Positions 27,547-36,838 of a stretch of 41,570 nucleotides of DNA are shown here, in pieces. The stretch covers positions 1-41,570 of the forward strand of contig CAMFET010000001.1 of the NCBI GenBank assembly GCA_945949475.1, given 5' to 3'. Made by a program: the position numbers and the translations under genes. The notes under the pieces are model-generated. The model was given only the letters and a program-made list of their open reading frames with translations, did not search any database and had not been told where the DNA came from. Source of the stretch: an uncultured Phascolarctobacterium sp. (GTDB lineage: Bacteria; Bacillota; Negativicutes; Acidaminococcales; Acidaminococcaceae). The stretch's first letter is position 1. Every line of letters starts with the position of its first letter.

Positions 27547-29398
27547 TGATATCCAGAAACGCATGAACATGCCACGTCAGCGCAGCGCCAAGCTGGAGGG
27601 CTTTGACGAAGCATCCAGAACGGTAACCTTATCGTTTGCCAGTGAAACCCCTTGTGTTAATTGCTGGGGCGACAAAGAAATTTTGCGCTGTAACGATGAG
27701 GCCATGGACAAACAGCGTTTTGATGATGGCGTTATGCCAATCTTGTATAACCATAACAGAGATATTGTTGTGGGAAAACCCATCAAGATTTGGACCGAGG
27801 GCAATCGCGCTAAAGCGACCATCGAATTTGCGACCACCGAAAAGGCCGAGGAAATCATGGGCCTTGTACGTGACGGATTTTTGAATGGCGTGTCTGTAGG
27901 TTATCGCGTCAAACAGTGGCAAGTCTTAGAAAAAGGCGAAACTACTGTTGATGGCATAGAGGGACCCGCTTGGATTGCAATCAGGTGGGAGGTATTTGAA
28001 ATCAGCATCGTAACTGTGCCTGCTGATGGAACTGTTGGCGTAGGGCGCTCCCTCGCTTTTGACGCTGACAACGTGGTGGAGCAGCATGAAGCTCCAGCGA
28101 AAGAAAGAGAGGTCGACAACATGGAAGAAAAGGAAAAAACTGCTCCGACCGAAGCAGAAATCCGCTCCGCTGCTATCAAAGCAGAACGTGAACGCTGTGC
28201 AGCCATTGATGGCCTGTGCCGCAAATTTGACGTTGACGCGGAACAACGTCAGAAATGGGTTGATGGTGGTCAAGACATGGAAACCATTAACCGCGAGATG
28301 CTGGGCATCTTGGAAGCCCGTAACAAAGCCGTACCGAGCAACAGAACCGAGGTAGGCGAGGACCGCGCTAATGAGATGCGCGCTGTATACACCGATGCAA
28401 TCCTGATGCGTCACGGCGTAAATGTAGCTAAACCGCATGACGGTGCTGACCGCCTGCGTCATATGTCCATGCGTAACATGGCTGTTGATATGTTGACCCG
28501 TGCCGGTGCGAGCAACGCTTACACCATGGATGATACTGAGCTGTTTAAGCGTGCCATGACTACCGGTGGCCTGCCGATTGTCCTGCAGGACGTTGTAAAA
28601 TACGCTATCAAAGACGGCTATGATGCCGCCAATACCACCTATCAGGCTTGGGCGCATATCGGCACCCTGAATGACTTCCGCCCGGCCAATATCGTCGAAA
28701 TCGGCGCTGAAGCTGAACCGAAGCTCATCCCCGAGAATGGCGAATTTACCGACATGAACCTGTCTGAGAGCAAAGAATCCGTGCGTCTGGACACCTACGG
28801 CCGTTCCTATAGCTACACCCGTCAGGCATTTATTAATGACGATATGCGTGTGCTGACTGAAATTCCTCGTATCGTTTCCAGCCGCATGGCTGCGTACATC
28901 AACGCTCAGGCTTATAAAGCACTGGCAGGCGCAACCTTTAATGCCAGCAATACCGGCACCGCAGGCGCTATCAGCGTAGCGTCCTTAGCTGAAGCGATGG
29001 AAAAATTGCGTAAAGCTAAAGACAAAAAAGGCAATTTCCTGCGCATCATGCCTAAATATCTGCTCGTCCCGGTGGCTCAGGCTGTTACCGCAGCTCAGCT
29101 CCTGCATTCTGCAGCTGACCCGAGTGCTTCCCATTCCGGCGTAAACAATCCGTTTGCCAATGCGTTTGAGATTATCTCTGATCCCGAACTGGATGCACTG
29201 AGCACTGATGCTTGGTATCTTGCTGCCGCTCCCCAATATGGCTACGGCGTACAGGTTAACTTCCTGAACGGCAACCAAACTCCGATTGTTGAGAGCCAGG
29301 TATCCTTTGATACTCTCGGTTGGAAATACCGCATTTACCATGATTTTGGCGTTAAGGCGCTGTCTACTCTGGGCGTTGTTAAAAACGCTGGCAAATAA
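27518..29398 (+). CDS. Prohead protease-major capsid protein fusion
   Basis: 626 aa, two parts. Residues about 1-180 form an HK97-type prohead protease (H79 in LYNHNRD, S126 in NGVSVGY, then EISIVTVPAD). Residues 190-250 are a charged helical scaffold-like linker (EEKEKTAPTEAEIRSAAIKAERERC). The rest is an HK97-fold major capsid protein (TTGGLPIVLQDVVK ... YRIYHDFGVKALSTLGVVKNAG). The protease should release itself during maturation. Of the clustered start codons ATG 27518 has the best spacing from GAAAGG. Such fusions are known in other phages. Confidence 0.93.
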   Translation: MAMEENQKNDDIQKRMNMPRQRSAKLEGFDEASRTVTLSFASETPCVNCWGDKEILRCNDEAMDKQRFDDGVMPILYNHNRDIVVGKPIKIWTEGNRAKATIEFATTEKAEEIMGLVRDGFLNGVSVGYRVKQWQVLEKGETTVDGIEGPAWIAIRWEVFEISIVTVPADGTVGVGRSLAFDADNVVEQHEAPAKEREVDNMEEKEKTAPTEAEIRSAAIKAERERCAAIDGLCRKFDVDAEQRQKWVDGGQDMETINREMLGILEARNKAVPSNRTEVGEDRANEMRAVYTDAILMRHGVNVAKPHDGADRLRHMSMRNMAVDMLTRAGASNAYTMDDTELFKRAMTTGGLPIVLQDVVKYAIKDGYDAANTTYQAWAHIGTLNDFRPANIVEIGAEAEPKLIPENGEFTDMNLSESKESVRLDTYGRSYSYTRQAFINDDMRVLTEIPRIVSSRMAAYINAQAYKALAGATFNASNTGTAGAISVASLAEAMEKLRKAKDKKGNFLRIMPKYLLVPVAQAVTAAQLLHSAADPSASHSGVNNPFANAFEIISDPELDALSTDAWYLAAAPQYGYGVQVNFLNGNQTPIVESQVSFDTLGWKYRIYHDFGVKALSTLGVVKNAGK

Positions 29399-29413
29399 GG
29401 AGAGGTGATTTAA

Positions 29414-29761
29414 ATGGCTAAAGAAAACGCTATTTTCCGCCGTAATGGCGACAAAATTGACTACAAATGCACCGCGGCCGTTGCTCCCGGCGACATCATC
29501 AAGCTGGCAGGCGGTTTGGTCGGTGTGGCTGAGGCAGGCGGTCTCAAAGATGATATTATCGCTCTGACTATGCGTGGCGTGTTTGAGGTAGAGTCTACCG
29601 GCGCTATCGCTCAAGGCGCTGCTGTGTATCTGACCACTGACGGCAAAGTTACCGCCACCAAAGGCACTAACACCTTTATCGGCACCTGCTGGGCTGCAGC
29701 TGGCAGCTCCGACACTCGTGCTCTTGTAGCTATTAACGTAGGCGTTGCTGCAGCGGGCTGA
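29414..29761 (+). CDS. Capsid decoration protein (DUF2190-like)
   Basis: 115 aa, all beta: the pattern APGDIIKLAGGLVGVAEAG ... GVFEVESTGAIAQGAAVYLTTDGKVTA fits the DUF2190 group of capsid cement proteins. It should trimerise on the expanded capsid, as gpD does in lambda. GGAGAGGTG precedes the ATG, and a terminator follows. Confidence 0.87.
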   Translation: MAKENAIFRRNGDKIDYKCTAAVAPGDIIKLAGGLVGVAEAGGLKDDIIALTMRGVFEVESTGAIAQGAAVYLTTDGKVTATKGTNTFIGTCWAAAGSSDTRALVAINVGVAAAG

Positions 29762-29768
29762 TAATTAA

Positions 29769-29797
29769 GGGGCGGCTCGCAAGCCGTCCCTATTTTT
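29769..29797 (+). terminator. Hairpin terminator/attenuator between head and tail genes
   Basis: GGGGCGGCT (29769-29777) pairs with AGCCGTCCC (29782-29790) around a 4-nt loop, followed by TATTTTTT. No promoter is seen after it, so it probably attenuates rather than stops late transcription and keeps head proteins in excess. Confidence 0.78.
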
Positions 29798-29816
29798 TGT
29801 CGAAAGAGGCAAAAAA

Positions 29817-30164
29817 ATGAACCAGTATATCAAACAAGTAATCCAAAACGCGACCTTTGACACGGCGCTGCTGGCAGAAACTATCAGCTATAACGGCGTA
29901 GAAATTTCAGCCATTGTAGAGGTCGGGGAAAATGAACTGCAGAAGTCACGAGGCGGCTTTAACCGCCTCAGCAACACTGTAGCTGTCAGCGGCAGCGGGT
30001 ATTTTACTGTCAAAACCGATGATGTCCCCAACCCCAAGCGTGGCGACATCATCGTATATGACAACAAAAAATATTACGTGGCAGGCATTGAGCTTATCGA
30101 CTCTCTCGGGGGCAGTGTTACCGTTAAGGTGACATGTGATGAGAGGGGGTATCTTAACAGATGA
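29817..30164 (+). CDS. Head-tail joining protein (gpFII-like)
   Basis: 115 aa, almost the size of lambda gpFII (117 aa), beta-rich in its second half (YFTVKTDDVPNPKRGDIIVYDNKKYYVAGIELIDSLGGSVTVKVTCDERGYL). By order it sits between decoration and minor tail protein genes, where lambda has FII. Assigned from position, size and style. It overlaps the next gene by 4 nt. Confidence 0.7.
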   Translation: MNQYIKQVIQNATFDTALLAETISYNGVEISAIVEVGENELQKSRGGFNRLSNTVAVSGSGYFTVKTDDVPNPKRGDIIVYDNKKYYVAGIELIDSLGGSVTVKVTCDERGYLNR

Positions 30165-30724
30165 TTACTGTAGATATCCGCGACGAGGTGACGCCGCTCA
30201 TCAAAAGCTATTTGGCCAATAATCCTAAAATGATTGCCAGCTTAACCAAATCAATAGGATGGTATGTGCAAAGCAACGTCAAAAAGCTGAGTACCAGCAC
30301 CTTACCAAGCAGGTGGGCCGACCGCGTCCCGCTTAAAATCCGTCGTAAGCTGGACAATAAAGCTCCTAAAGGTTGGCTCGGCAAATTAAAGCGCGCCATC
30401 GGCTACGCTTATAATCCTGCCTCTAAATCTGTTGCAATAGGCTGGACAAGCTCCACGGCTGCCAGAGAGGGCAAGATACAGGAGTTTGGCGCAAGGCGTC
30501 AAGTAACGCCACGATTGCAGAGTTTTTTTGCATCGAGAGGCGTGCCGCTATCCGAGCGTAAAAAGCAGATAGATGTACCTGCACGTCCAATCTTTGAGCC
30601 TGCTATGGAGATTATCCATCCGCAGCTTGGCAGCTACATCCAAAATAAGGTTGCGAGCTACATGGAAAACGGCGGCTATGCCCGCACAGCTGGCAAAAGG
30701 CGCAAATATGAGGTATACACATGA
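30161..30724 (+). CDS. Tail completion / minor tail protein (gpZ-like)
   Basis: 187 aa, basic (SLTKSIGWYVQSNVKKLSTSTLPSRWADRVPL...RPIFEPAMEIIHPQLGSYIQ). The content RPIFEPAM with upstream KIQEFGARRQ is the usual pattern of phage virion morphogenesis or gp10/gpZ tail completion proteins. It is coupled by overlap (ATGA) on both sides. Confidence 0.78.
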   Translation: MITVDIRDEVTPLIKSYLANNPKMIASLTKSIGWYVQSNVKKLSTSTLPSRWADRVPLKIRRKLDNKAPKGWLGKLKRAIGYAYNPASKSVAIGWTSSTAAREGKIQEFGARRQVTPRLQSFFASRGVPLSERKKQIDVPARPIFEPAMEIIHPQLGSYIQNKVASYMENGGYARTAGKRRKYEVYT

Positions 30725-31227
30725 GTTTAGTTAACTATCTCCAAAATGAGGATTTATGTTCTATTGGAGCAAAGCTCGCAGCACATATAGCTGCTGATCA
30801 GGAGCTTGCCCGTTATTGCGATATGCATTTTGGCAAAACTCTCACCATCATTGTCGGCCCGCCTGAGGCTTATATGCCTCAAGATATCAACGCACCATAT
30901 CTGTTTATTCATGATTTTGGTAAAGCCGAGGGCGCTGCCATCAATACGGCGTCTTATGAGTGCGTTTTTTCCCTCGGTCTTGATGTTGACGAGGAAAACG
31001 CTGAGCTCCAACCAGACGTAATTGTCTACGCAGGGCAGCAACGAACTAGCGAGATGCTGACACTGCTACAGGATGCTCTCTACCGGTATAAAGGCGGCTG
31101 TCAGCCTCCTACCGCCGTGGAGCAGCTCATGCCGGGGCTTCCTGGCAACAACTCCCGGCACTGGGAGGGATTCCTAACCGCTGTATGGACGTTAGATATT
31201 TCCATTGGCGGACAAAACCACTTTTAA
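30721..31227 (+). CDS. Tail terminator-like protein (gpU position)
   Basis: 168 aa. Mixed alpha/beta with PYLFIHDFGKAEGAAINTASYECVFSLGL in the centre and FLTAVWTLDISIGG at the end, as is usual for minor proteins that cap the tail tube. Located between gpZ-like and tail tube genes, the gpU position. The family is not recognised with certainty. Confidence 0.68.
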   Translation: MSLVNYLQNEDLCSIGAKLAAHIAADQELARYCDMHFGKTLTIIVGPPEAYMPQDINAPYLFIHDFGKAEGAAINTASYECVFSLGLDVDEENAELQPDVIVYAGQQRTSEMLTLLQDALYRYKGGCQPPTAVEQLMPGLPGNNSRHWEGFLTAVWTLDISIGGQNHF

Positions 31228-31246
31228 CTAAGGAGGATTGATTTTT

Positions 31247-32215
31247 ATGGCAAATACCTGCCCGTGGGGCGTAGGCTCCAAAACCAGCACCCTGATTGCC
31301 TTTGAGACTGCTTACGGCGTAACTCCGACCGACGCAGCAACAAAATCCATCAGGATGCCTTTTAACACCAACGGCGTGGCAAGCTCTCAAAATAGCACCG
31401 CTCCGTCTACCATCCGCGGCAATCGCTCTCCTGTAGAGCCTATCTTGGGCAACAATGATGTATCCGGTGACATCGTTGTGCCGGTAGATTATACCGCTTT
31501 TGGCTATTGGCTCAAGGCTGCGTTCGGCGACCCGACCAGCGCAAATGTCGGCGAAACCACTAACTACAAACATATCTTTAAAATCAAGGACTCCCAACCG
31601 TCCTTGACCATTGAAAAAGCTTTTCCGGGCATCAATACCTATATCAAGGAGCATGGCTGCAAGGTAAGCAAGCTGTCCCTCTCTGTAGGTGGTGACGGCG
31701 AGCTGACCGCGACCATCAGTGTGATGGGCGGTAAGGAGGAAATTACCACCACTTCTATGGCAACCACACCGGTGGAAGCTGTCCTGAACCGTGCCCAGAA
31801 TTTCCAGGCAAAGGTTAAGATTGGCGGCACCGTAAAAGGTAAAATCACTAGCTTTGGCATGGACATTGACTTTGGCTTGGATGGCGAGTCTTACTGCATC
31901 GGTGGCAATGGCTTCCGCGAGGCCATCTGCGAGGGACTGGCATCTGTTTCCGGCACCATTGAGGCGTTTTTTGACTCTAAGGAGTATATCGCCATGGCTG
32001 AGGCCAGCACCGAAACCAGCGCTGAAGTGGTTATTTCTACCGGTGATTTTGCGTTGAGCATCTTACTGCCGGAAATCAAATTTGCCCGCACCTCTCCCGG
32101 TATTGATGGCCCCGGCGGTATCAAACAAAGCCTGAGCTATAACGCTTACTATCAAGACGATGCCAACGCCAGCGCTGTTGTGGTGACCTTGACCAACAAA
32201 AACGCTGCTTACTGA
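31247..32215 (+). CDS. Major tail tube protein
   Basis: 322 aa. The pattern ETAYGVTPTDAATKSIRMPFNTNGV ... VDYTAFGYWLKAAFG ... LTIEKAFPG matches the phage tail tube proteins of lambda-like tails that have an extra surface domain. Directly before the frameshifted chaperones, where lambda has gpV. AAGGAGGATTG precedes ATG 31247. Confidence 0.88.
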   Translation: MANTCPWGVGSKTSTLIAFETAYGVTPTDAATKSIRMPFNTNGVASSQNSTAPSTIRGNRSPVEPILGNNDVSGDIVVPVDYTAFGYWLKAAFGDPTSANVGETTNYKHIFKIKDSQPSLTIEKAFPGINTYIKEHGCKVSKLSLSVGGDGELTATISVMGGKEEITTTSMATTPVEAVLNRAQNFQAKVKIGGTVKGKITSFGMDIDFGLDGESYCIGGNGFREAICEGLASVSGTIEAFFDSKEYIAMAEASTETSAEVVISTGDFALSILLPEIKFARTSPGIDGPGGIKQSLSYNAYYQDDANASAVVVTLTNKNAAY

Positions 32216-32229
32216 TTGGAGGGAAAAGA

Positions 32230-32547
32230 ATGAGTGAAGAATATATCTTAGAGTGCCGCGGCATGAATTTTGCCGAATACTGCAAGCTGGAAGACCTCCA
32301 GAAAGAGTATCAATCTAAGCACCCAGATGACAAAACCGGCTTAGGCCGCCTGAATCTCAATTATGTTATGCACAACATTTATCCGGATGCTCCTGTTGAG
32401 CGTATGACCGTTGGTGATGTGAGCGCGGTTTTTGCCCGCACCATGGAGCTGAGCGGCATTGTCCATGAGGACGAGATAAAAAACTTGAGGACTGCGTCCG
32501 TTGGCAGTACGAGCGCAGCGGATATTGCAAAGACTGCCGCAAAATAA
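32230..32547 (+). CDS. Tail assembly chaperone (gpG-like)
   Basis: 105 aa, helical and acidic (EYILECRGMNFAEYCKLEDLQKEYQSKHP), in the gpG position between tube and tape-measure genes. It coats the tape measure during tail assembly. It ends RTASVGSTSAADIAKTAAK in the zero frame. A slippery heptamer at 32478-32484 diverts a fraction of ribosomes into the longer product. Confidence 0.85.
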   Translation: MSEEYILECRGMNFAEYCKLEDLQKEYQSKHPDDKTGLGRLNLNYVMHNIYPDAPVERMTVGDVSAVFARTMELSGIVHEDEIKNLRTASVGSTSAADIAKTAAK

Positions 32548-32825
32548 ACCCTGACTTTGATTGCAGAACCTGCGAGTACAGGCCGCCTGACGTTATGCCG
32601 GGCAACTCGCAGGCTATGCACATCCGAGAGCTTACAAGTAATTGCCGTAATTATGTTGCCAGCATGGCTGGAATGTACTGCATCAGCTATGACTGGCCGG
32701 GCATTGAGAGTATCTGCCGTATGAGCGGCATAACTCTTAATAAGTGCGTAATTAAGCAGCTGCGTATGCTTGAGGATATTGATCTAAAATATCTCAACCA
32801 AAAGGAGGCATCCGTAAATGGCTAA
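32230..32825 (+). CDS. Frameshifted tail assembly chaperone (gpGT-like)
   Basis: -1 frameshift product, join(32230..32484, 32484..32825), about 198 aa. The -1 frame is open from 32469 and adds 113 aa beginning LEDCVRWQYERSGYCKDC, with a Cys-rich zinc-ribbon-like segment (YCKDC ... DCRTCEY) and a helical tail (ITLNKCVIKQLRMLEDIDL...). The last 8 nt overlap the tape-measure start. In lambda gpGT, the T extension recruits tail tube protein. The only in-frame ATG is internal, so the frameshift is the likely way of making it. Confidence 0.88.
32478..32518 (+). promoter_or_regulatory. -1 programmed ribosomal frameshift signal
   Basis: Slippery heptamer A AAA AAC (32478-32484) in the correct phase (...ATA AAA AAC TTG...). 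After a 7-nt spacer, CTGCG (32492-32496) pairs with CGCAG (32514-32518), a stimulatory hairpin candidate. The canonical X XXY YYZ form in this position is well known for tailed phages. Confidence 0.9.
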
Positions 32826-35800
32826 AGTCACGGAAACAAGGGTAAAAATAACACTGACCGACGCAATGAGCGGACCTCTGCGCAAGATTGAGGGCGAGGC
32901 CAACTCTACAAACAAAGCTGTCGGCAATCTTGCCGGCAGTCTTAAAAGCTTTACCGCTGTTGGTGCTCAGATTGCTGCCGGCGCGTTTGGTTTTACAGCG
33001 CTTAGCGACAGCATTTCCAAGCTGGTGAGCGCTGGCCTGCAATTTAATAAGGCGATGGAGACAAACGCCATCGGTATGGCGGGCATCTTAACCTCTATGA
33101 CCACCCTCAACGGCAAAAACATGGAATGGAATCAGGCACTAAAGGCTTCTCAGGGAATTATCAAAGGTCTGAACGAGGATGCTCTGAAAACCGCAGCTAC
33201 ATCCGAGGAGCTTGTTGATACATTCCGTGCGCTGTTAGGCCCCGGCCTCGGTGCAGGCATGAAGATTGAAGAAATCCAGAAACTGACCACTACCGGCGTA
33301 AATGCTGTAAAATCCTTAGGCCTTAACGGACCTCAGCTCATACAGGAGCTGCGTGACCTCGTGCAGGGCGGTATCAGACCTGCGAGCAGCACTCTGGCAA
33401 CAGCCTTGGGCTTGACTGATGCTGATATCACGGCAGCCAAAAACAGCAGTGATGGCCTGTATAAATTTTTAATGGAGCGCTTGCAAGGATTTGGACGTGC
33501 GGCTAAAGAAACCCCTAAGACCATCGCCGGCATGGAAGATCAGTTAAAAGAGGGCCTCTCCCGCGCGATGAGCGTAGCCGTTGAGCCTGTACAGCAAAAG
33601 TACAAGGAGCTGATGCAGCAGGCATCGGGGGTGCTATTTAACAGCGACCTGAGCATCAATGAGGATTTGGCCAAAAATCTGCAGACGGCAGGCGAGCATA
33701 TCGCCAACATGGTCGATGATTTTAAGGCCATGGCTGATATCATTGCTCCTGTTGTTGTCCCTGCTGTCGAAGCGCTCGGAACAGCCTTAGGTGTTGTGCT
33801 GGATAATGCCGGCAAAATCACGGCAGCATTTGTTGCATGGAAAGCCTTTAAATTTACCCAGAATTTTAACACATCTCATTTTGCGCAATACGCTGCCAGC
33901 GCTCAGGCCACTTATCAAACCGAGATAGGTGCTGCACAGAGAGCTGCGCAGGTAGTGATGCAGGAGGAAAACAAAAAGCAGCGAGCGCTCAAAGAAACCC
34001 AAACTGTGCAAAACGCCTACTCCAAATTGATTGGGGATAATCAAGGTACGTTAGCTATCAAGCTTAAGATGGCTGCTCAATATTACGAGCGATTAGGCTT
34101 ATCCGCTCAGCAGGCAGCCAAGCTTCAATACCAAGCAGCACAAATGGCGCTGAAAGGCAATAGTGAGCTTACAGCCAAGGTCCTTGACCTGCAGGAACAA
34201 CATGTAGTCGCAGCCGATGCTGCCAAGCAGCAAAGCAATAAGCTGGCCAAGCTCACGGAATGGGCAGGTTATACCGGCGGTGCTCTTACTGCTGTGGGCA
34301 TTGTCCTGCAAAGCGTTACTGACGATACTGACAGCTGGGCATACAGCACAGGCCGTTATCTGACCATGGCGGGTATGGCTATTGAGGGCGTAAGCATGAT
34401 GATTACCGCTCTCAGCAAGCTACGTGATGCTTATAAGGAGGTAGCTGCTGCCAAAGCTGCAGCAGGGATGCTGTCTATTGGAGGTGCTGCCGTTGCTATC
34501 GGTGCTGGTGTAGGCGTTGCAGCCGCAGGCGCGTACGCTCTCACTCACGGCATCAGTTGGGATGAGGCCAAGAGGCGCTATTTTGGCAATCCCAACGCTG
34601 GCAAGAGCAGCGAGCCGGAAAAAGACAAGCCGCTTGATAACTCCATGCCGGATATTAGCTCAATCCAGCCTAAAGATTTTGGTGGCTGGGCTGATACCGG
34701 CAAAAGCAAAGGTGCTGCAGCTACGGCACGCCAAGCGGAACGTGCAGCGGAACGCGCAGCACAGAAGCTCCAGAAAGAGCTTGGCAACGTCCATGACCTG
34801 CAGGCAGAGCTTAATCGCAAAATCTTAGAGGATACCGCCGAAGCATCGGTCGTTGCTGCAGCTAAACTGGACGAAGAATTAACCAAAATGAAGTCAAAGC
34901 TCGAAAACGCTGCTAAGGCTGGTGTATCTGATGAGGAAATCCAGAAAGCTCAAAAGCTCATGGATACCTATGCTGAGGCTGAAAGACGTTTGGCCAATAA
35001 TGACCAGACAATCAAAGCTCATCAGCAGCGTATGGACATGATACAGGCTGAGCAGGATGCTCATCAGCTTACTGCTCAAGAGGCTGATAACCTGCGCCGT
35101 GAGGAGCTGACCAGCTATCAGGATAAGCTCCAGCAGATTTTAAGCAGCCAGCAGCTCAACACTGAGCAGCGTCTGCAGATTATGCAGGAGTATTCCAATG
35201 CCGTGCAGGATATGGAGAGCGCCACAGCCGCCGACTATAAAACGGCGTGGGAAGATGCTCTGGATTATATCCGGAACAAAACCTATGACCAGCGCGCAAC
35301 CATCCAGTCAGGCATCGACGATATCCTGGACAGCTTTACGAGCTTTGGCCAGAACATGTTGACCGAAAGCAAGTCAATCGGTGAGCGGTTTGACGATTTA
35401 TTTAAAAACCTCGCCAACAGCATCATGAATACCATGATGAAAGTTATCATGCAGGGCCTCATCATGAAATCAATCATGGGCATGTTTGGCATGGGCGGCA
35501 CATCCGGCGGCATCGGTGATGTTAAGATGTATACGGATATGTCGGGGTGGTCGCCTGTATCGTTCCACGCCAAAGGCGGCTTGGCCGATGGCTGGGCGGT
35601 AGTCGGCGAGCGTGGTCCTGAGCTGGTCAACTTCAGTCAGCCAGGCCGTGTCTATACGGCGGAGCAGACTGCTAAAGCTTTAAACAGCAACAGCAGCCCT
35701 AATAACGTAAAAGTTATCATTGAGAACAAATCTGGCCAGCAGGTCAAAGCTACATCCGCTAGCACGCGATTTAATCTCAAAGATATGGTTATCAATGTGG

Positions 35801-35865
35801 TGTTGGAGGCTGTCAGCAACAATGACGGTGGCATCAACAACATTTTGAAAGGAGCATTGGCATAA
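32818..35865 (+). CDS. Tape measure protein
   Basis: 1015 aa. N-terminal helical part (KVTETRVKITLTDAMSGPLRKIEGEANSTNKAVGNLAG), hydrophobic segments near 35-60, 300-330 and 545-585, and long coiled-coil-like stretches (PEKDKP...RQAERAAERAAQKLQKEL, EAERRLANNDQ..QAEQDAHQLTAQEADNL). The C-terminus has a tail-tip-like GGLADGWAVVGERGPELVNF. Tape measures fix tail length at about 0.15 nm per residue, so a tail of about 150 nm is expected. AAAGGAGG precedes ATG 32818. Confidence 0.95.
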   Translation: MAKVTETRVKITLTDAMSGPLRKIEGEANSTNKAVGNLAGSLKSFTAVGAQIAAGAFGFTALSDSISKLVSAGLQFNKAMETNAIGMAGILTSMTTLNGKNMEWNQALKASQGIIKGLNEDALKTAATSEELVDTFRALLGPGLGAGMKIEEIQKLTTTGVNAVKSLGLNGPQLIQELRDLVQGGIRPASSTLATALGLTDADITAAKNSSDGLYKFLMERLQGFGRAAKETPKTIAGMEDQLKEGLSRAMSVAVEPVQQKYKELMQQASGVLFNSDLSINEDLAKNLQTAGEHIANMVDDFKAMADIIAPVVVPAVEALGTALGVVLDNAGKITAAFVAWKAFKFTQNFNTSHFAQYAASAQATYQTEIGAAQRAAQVVMQEENKKQRALKETQTVQNAYSKLIGDNQGTLAIKLKMAAQYYERLGLSAQQAAKLQYQAAQMALKGNSELTAKVLDLQEQHVVAADAAKQQSNKLAKLTEWAGYTGGALTAVGIVLQSVTDDTDSWAYSTGRYLTMAGMAIEGVSMMITALSKLRDAYKEVAAAKAAAGMLSIGGAAVAIGAGVGVAAAGAYALTHGISWDEAKRRYFGNPNAGKSSEPEKDKPLDNSMPDISSIQPKDFGGWADTGKSKGAAATARQAERAAERAAQKLQKELGNVHDLQAELNRKILEDTAEASVVAAAKLDEELTKMKSKLENAAKAGVSDEEIQKAQKLMDTYAEAERRLANNDQTIKAHQQRMDMIQAEQDAHQLTAQEADNLRREELTSYQDKLQQILSSQQLNTEQRLQIMQEYSNAVQDMESATAADYKTAWEDALDYIRNKTYDQRATIQSGIDDILDSFTSFGQNMLTESKSIGERFDDLFKNLANSIMNTMMKVIMQGLIMKSIMGMFGMGGTSGGIGDVKMYTDMSGWSPVSFHAKGGLADGWAVVGERGPELVNFSQPGRVYTAEQTAKALNSNSSPNNVKVIIENKSGQQVKATSASTRFNLKDMVINVVLEAVSNNDGGINNILKGALA

Positions 35866-35866
35866 T

Positions 35867-36220
35867 ATGGCAACAGCATTAACATGGCCGTCCTCTATAA
35901 TTGAGCCTGAGTATCCGCTGGTGGAAACGCCGGAGGATGCAGTTATCCGCTCCACGATGGAGGACGGCACAATAAAAACGCGGCCACGCTTTACGCGTAA
36001 CCGCATGACCTATGAGCTGAGCTGGTCCTCTATGCCGGAGGACCAGAAACAGGCTCTGGAAACATTTTTGAGGATTACCACCAAAAACGGATCTAAGATT
36101 TTTAACTGGACACATCCGTCCAGCGGAAAGCAAATTGAGGTCAGATTTAGCGAAATGCCTAAATTTAGCCTCAAAGTCAAAAGCTATTGGCAGGTAACAG
36201 TCAAGCTGCAGGAGGTGTAG
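35867..36220 (+). CDS. Minor tail protein (gpM-like)
   Basis: 117 aa with the usual pattern of lambda gpM or the DUF2460-like group (TWPSSIIEPEYPLVETPEDAVIRS ... RPRFTRNRMTYELSWSSMPEDQKQALETF ... PKFSLKVKSYWQVTVKLQEV). It sits directly behind the tape measure gene, as in lambda, and contributes to the tail tip. Confidence 0.85.
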   Translation: MATALTWPSSIIEPEYPLVETPEDAVIRSTMEDGTIKTRPRFTRNRMTYELSWSSMPEDQKQALETFLRITTKNGSKIFNWTHPSSGKQIEVRFSEMPKFSLKVKSYWQVTVKLQEV

Positions 36221-36223
36221 GCA

Positions 36224-36838
36224 ATGGGCGTAACATTATCAAGCGCAGCTGTCGCCTGCGCCAACAAGATTGACGGCGATGGTGCATATCTGGCGCTGCT
36301 GGAAATCATCATTCCGGGCGAGGCAGAGCATATCTATCTTGTCCGTAACAATGAGGATATCTATTGGCGTAATCAGCTGTGGCAGGCGTTTCCGTTTACC
36401 TTGTCTGACCGTAAGGACGATAACAAGGGCACGCTGTCTAACATCACCATTGATGTCGATAACAGCACCCGAGATTTAGAGTATTACCTCAACCAAGGCG
36501 GTGGCGGCGCTGGCAGCAAAGTTATCCTGCGCTGTGTGCGTAGTGATGATTTGACAGCAACGGAGCCTGACTTTGAGGAGTATTTTAGCGTCAAGTCGAC
36601 CACGGTTACCGAGAGCAAGGTGAGCTTTAGCCTAGGCAATGCGTACAGCACAAAGAGCCGCCGCCCGTGGCGCAGATATCTCAAAAACACCTGCCCATTT
36701 AAATATAAGGGTGTGCGCTGCGGCTGTACGAGCAGCCTAGCGACATGCAACCACACGTTAGCTGATTGCCGTGAGCGTGGTAACAGTAAGCGCTTTGGGG
36801 CATTCCCCGGTATCCCGCAAGGAGGCGTATATGTATGA
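36224..36838 (+). CDS. Tail-tip protein gpL-like, probable Fe-S cluster
   Basis: 204 aa. Near-canonical lambda gpL ending: CPFKYKGVRCGC ... CNHTLADCRERGNSKRFGAFPGIP, with Cys 157, 166, 168, 175 and 182. In lambda gpL four C-terminal cysteines hold a [4Fe-4S] cluster; the same residues are present. The N-terminal part is a beta-rich tail-hub domain. It overlaps the NlpC gene by 4 nt. Confidence 0.9.
   Translation: MGVTLSSAAVACANKIDGDGAYLALLEIIIPGEAEHIYLVRNNEDIYWRNQLWQAFPFTLSDRKDDNKGTLSNITIDVDNSTRDLEYYLNQGGGGAGSKVILRCVRSDDLTATEPDFEEYFSVKSTTVTESKVSFSLGNAYSTKSRRPWRRYLKNTCPFKYKGVRCGCTSSLATCNHTLADCRERGNSKRFGAFPGIPQGGVYV

Noticed and set aside
27926..28657. 243-codon minus-strand ORF opposite the protease-capsid gene
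   Set aside because: Antisense shadow of a clearly coding frame, with no promoter or Shine-Dalgarno.
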